From a virus, in IMG/VR virus record IMGVR_UViG_3300025030_000404, positions 1-24,548 of that record: DNA of 24,548 nt, one strand, 5' to 3'. Both the position numbers and the translations under genes were made by a program. Position 1 is the first letter of the stretch. Each line of letters opens with the position of its first letter. The notes under the pieces were generated by a model that had not been told where the DNA came from, ran no database searches, and saw only the letters and a program-made list of their open reading frames with translations. Below, one piece after another: positions 23,463 through 24,548 of this stretch.

Positions 23463-23491
23463 TTGACACGGCAAGATAATAATATTATTAT
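23463..23491 (+). promoter_or_regulatory. Sigma-70 promoter with palindromic operator for the early genes
   Basis: TTGACA (23463-23468), a 17-bp spacer and TATTAT (23486-23491). The perfect 16-bp palindrome ATAATAATATTATTAT (23476-23491) covers the spacer end and the whole -10 box, so a dimeric repressor bound there would block it. It is divergent from the late promoter 115 bp away and leads to the zinc-ribbon gene at 23528. Confidence 0.7.
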
Positions 23492-23527
23492 TTGGGCACG
23501 GTATTTCACGACACTGAGGGAGGAACC

Positions 23528-23659
23528 ATGGAGCCTAAAAAAGCAATGAAAACACAGTGCAAGTGCTTGTGTTGTGGACACGAATGGGAGTCAAGGGTGG
23601 AACACCCGGCGGCTTGCCCGGCATGTAAGCGCTACGACTGGAAAAAGGGGAAACGGTAA
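23528..23659 (+). CDS. 43-aa zinc-ribbon protein
   Basis: ATG 23528-23530 has GGAGG/AGGAA upstream and is the first gene after the plus-strand promoter. It reads MEPKKAMKTQCKCLCCGHEW and on, with C13-x-x-C16 near GHEW and a second pair CPAC before a basic end (KRYDWKKGKR). This is the usual zinc-ribbon layout of tiny phage and conjugative-element regulators. Its stop overlaps the next start as TAATG. It may bind DNA or a protein partner; no partner is known. Confidence 0.7.
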   Translation: MEPKKAMKTQCKCLCCGHEWESRVEHPAACPACKRYDWKKGKR

Positions 23660-23864
23660 TGAACGAGTTGATTGCCATCAACAGCGGCACCATCGGCGGG
23701 GAAACTGTGCAGACAGTCAACGCAAGGGACCTGCACTCTTCCTTGAAAGCAGGCAAGACTTCACGACATGGATCAAGGCCCGAATCGACCAGTACGGGTT
23801 TATCGAGGGGTCCGACTACCTGCTCCACAAAACTGGGGAGCAGCTCCCCAGCGGAACCAAGTAG
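23659..23864 (+). pseudogene. AntA/AntB-type antirepressor, frameshifted and truncated
   Basis: The start MNELIAINSGTIGGETVQTV then NARDLHS matches the N-terminus of AntA/AntB antirepressors. Right after the S codon (near 23744) the homologous continuation, FLESRQDFTTWIKARIDQYG then FIEGSDYLLHK, is found only in the -1 frame, ending at TAG 23862-23864. One base lost in the TCT-TCC run explains it. The family normally goes on past this point, so the gene is also cut short. Intact family members oppose phage repressors after induction. This copy is probably inactive unless the loss is a sequencing error or frameshifting occurs. Confidence 0.8.
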
Positions 23865-23960
23865 GAACTTTCAGCGTGACCATGCGAGATGGTGGCGCAG
23901 TGGTGAAGGGAAAAACGAAACGGTTTTAGATGTTTAACTACCCCAAAGGAGGGAAGGAAG

Positions 23961-24176
23961 ATGAGCACTGTGGCATACCCGAAAGGGAAGGTTTTGGTGG
24001 TTGACGACAGTGTACGAATGGTCGGTTCGGCGATAGGTTCACTAATGGCTATGGCATGTTCCGCGCTCCCCATTCTTACAGAACCGGAGCGGCTGTACCC
24101 GCCCAAGGTCTACCCAGAAAATGTGCGCCACCAAGGAGCCAAAGAACGGGCGCGTCGGCTCAAACGCATGGCGTAG
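23961..24176 (+). CDS. 71-aa early-region protein of unknown function
   Basis: ATG 23961 has GGAGGGAAGG upstream. The N-terminus MSTVAYPKGKVLVVDDSVRM is followed by a short hydrophobic stretch (GSAIGSLMAMACSALPIL, about 22-39) that is barely long enough to be a membrane segment, then PERLYPPKVYPENVRHQGAK and a basic end. No family is recognised. It follows the antirepressor remnant by ~95 bp that hold no clear gene. Confidence 0.55.
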   Translation: MSTVAYPKGKVLVVDDSVRMVGSAIGSLMAMACSALPILTEPERLYPPKVYPENVRHQGAKERARRLKRMA

Positions 24177-24300
24177 ACTATTCCACTTTGCAATGAACAG
24201 GAGGGCATCGAGCCACGGGGGAGACGGCGACTATCTGCCCCCCCTGCATGATGCTCCATTTCCCGGCAGAAGCGGCAACTATTCGACAGGGGGTAGGAGC

Positions 24301-24420
24301 ATGACCACCACCCACGCGCTGTATTTCTTCGCCGGTCTGGTTGCTGGCGCTTTCTTGGGGGTTTTAATGATGTGCCTTATGGCTCTATCGGGAACTAAGG
24401 AGGATTACGATGGGATGTAA
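24301..24420 (+). CDS. 39-aa single-helix membrane protein (DUF3789-like)
   Basis: From ATG 24301 it reads TTTHALYFFAGLVAGAFLGV then LMMCLMALSGTKEDYDGM. One membrane helix (about residues 6-29) and a short acidic tail are typical of the tiny DUF3789-type proteins of phages and plasmids. AGGAG lies only one base before this ATG, which is tight. A start at 24194 in the same frame would add a polar 35-residue extension with no ribosome site. Function is unknown. Confidence 0.5.
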   Translation: MTTTHALYFFAGLVAGAFLGVLMMCLMALSGTKEDYDGM

Positions 24421-24451
24421 ATCAGGTAGGGATAGGAGGGAGGGGGAATGA
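24410..24451 (+). CDS. 13-codon mini-ORF, possible leader for the next gene
   Basis: ATG 24410 has a perfect AAGGAGG seven bases upstream and reads MGCKSGRDRREGE, stopping at TGA 24449-24451, which overlaps the next ATG (24448). It also overlaps the end of the membrane gene. It is so short that it may only couple translation to the next gene. Confidence 0.3.
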   Translation: MGCKSGRDRREGE

Positions 24452-24548
24452 ACAAGGATAAACGTTTTGAGGATGTTTCAACGGAAACGCTGCGTGAGTC
24501 GTTGCTTGCGTTGGCTGACTTGCGGCGGAAGTACACAGGCGAAAATCA
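24448..24548 (+). CDS. Unknown early protein (partial, C-terminus outside window)
   Basis: ATG 24448 has GGAGGGAGGGG upstream and the frame stays open to the right edge for 33 codons: NKDKRFEDVSTETLRESLLA and a charged helical continuation LADLRRKYTGEN. It is helical and polar. No family can be assigned from so little sequence. Confidence 0.6.
   Translation, partial: MNKDKRFEDVSTETLRESLLALADLRRKYTGEN

Noticed and set aside
23735-23750. Programmed -1 frameshift in the antirepressor
   Set aside because: No X-XXY-YYZ slippery heptamer or downstream pseudoknot is visible, and the merged product would still be truncated, so mutation is the simpler reading.

Overview
This window carries most of the late (virion) region of a tailed phage or prophage of the P22-like short-tailed (podovirus) type, plus the first part of an oppositely transcribed early or regulatory region. 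Nearly every real gene from 1 to 22885 is on the minus strand and tightly packed, with ATGA or 1-base stop/start overlaps and good AGGAG-type ribosome sites. Read right to left, the order is small terminase, large terminase, portal, two small proteins, a GroES-type co-chaperonin, scaffold-like protein, a 143-aa unknown, a cement-like protein, major capsid protein, a beta-helix protein, a secreted-looking small protein, a small zinc-binding protein, a gp4-like connector, a gp10-like tail protein, a repeat-bearing protein at the tail-needle position, a cupin, three ejection-type proteins in the P22 order gp7-gp20-gp16, two very small proteins, and two large spike/fibre proteins. The last of these runs off the left edge. 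The host is most likely a Gram-negative bacterium with fairly GC-rich DNA. The exact host cannot be read from this window.

Region 22886-23527 is the regulatory hub. A near-consensus sigma-70 promoter (23320-23348, minus) points toward the late genes. Between it and terS lie four compact hairpins, an encoded tRNA-Gln(UUG) with its CCA end, and a 64-nt element that folds as a complete tRNA-like cloverleaf but lacks canonical tRNA loop sequences. A second promoter (23463-23491, plus) fires the other way and contains a 16-bp perfect palindrome that looks like an operator.

The plus-strand early region (23528 to the right edge) has a 43-aa zinc-ribbon protein, an AntA/AntB-type antirepressor broken by a frameshift and cut short, a 71-aa unknown, a one-helix membrane protein and the start of another unknown. 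No integrase, repressor, replication or endolysin gene is visible. Lysogeny is therefore suggested only by the antirepressor remnant.

The oddest features are: (i) the structured RNA locus in front of the terminase; (ii) Sec or lipoprotein signal peptides on three proteins encoded among virion genes, including both spikes; (iii) a 72-aa gene whose 5' part is overprinted by a Gly/Pro-rich tail on the portal; (iv) an HNH endonuclease inserted antisense inside the head operon; and (v) a phage-encoded GroES.
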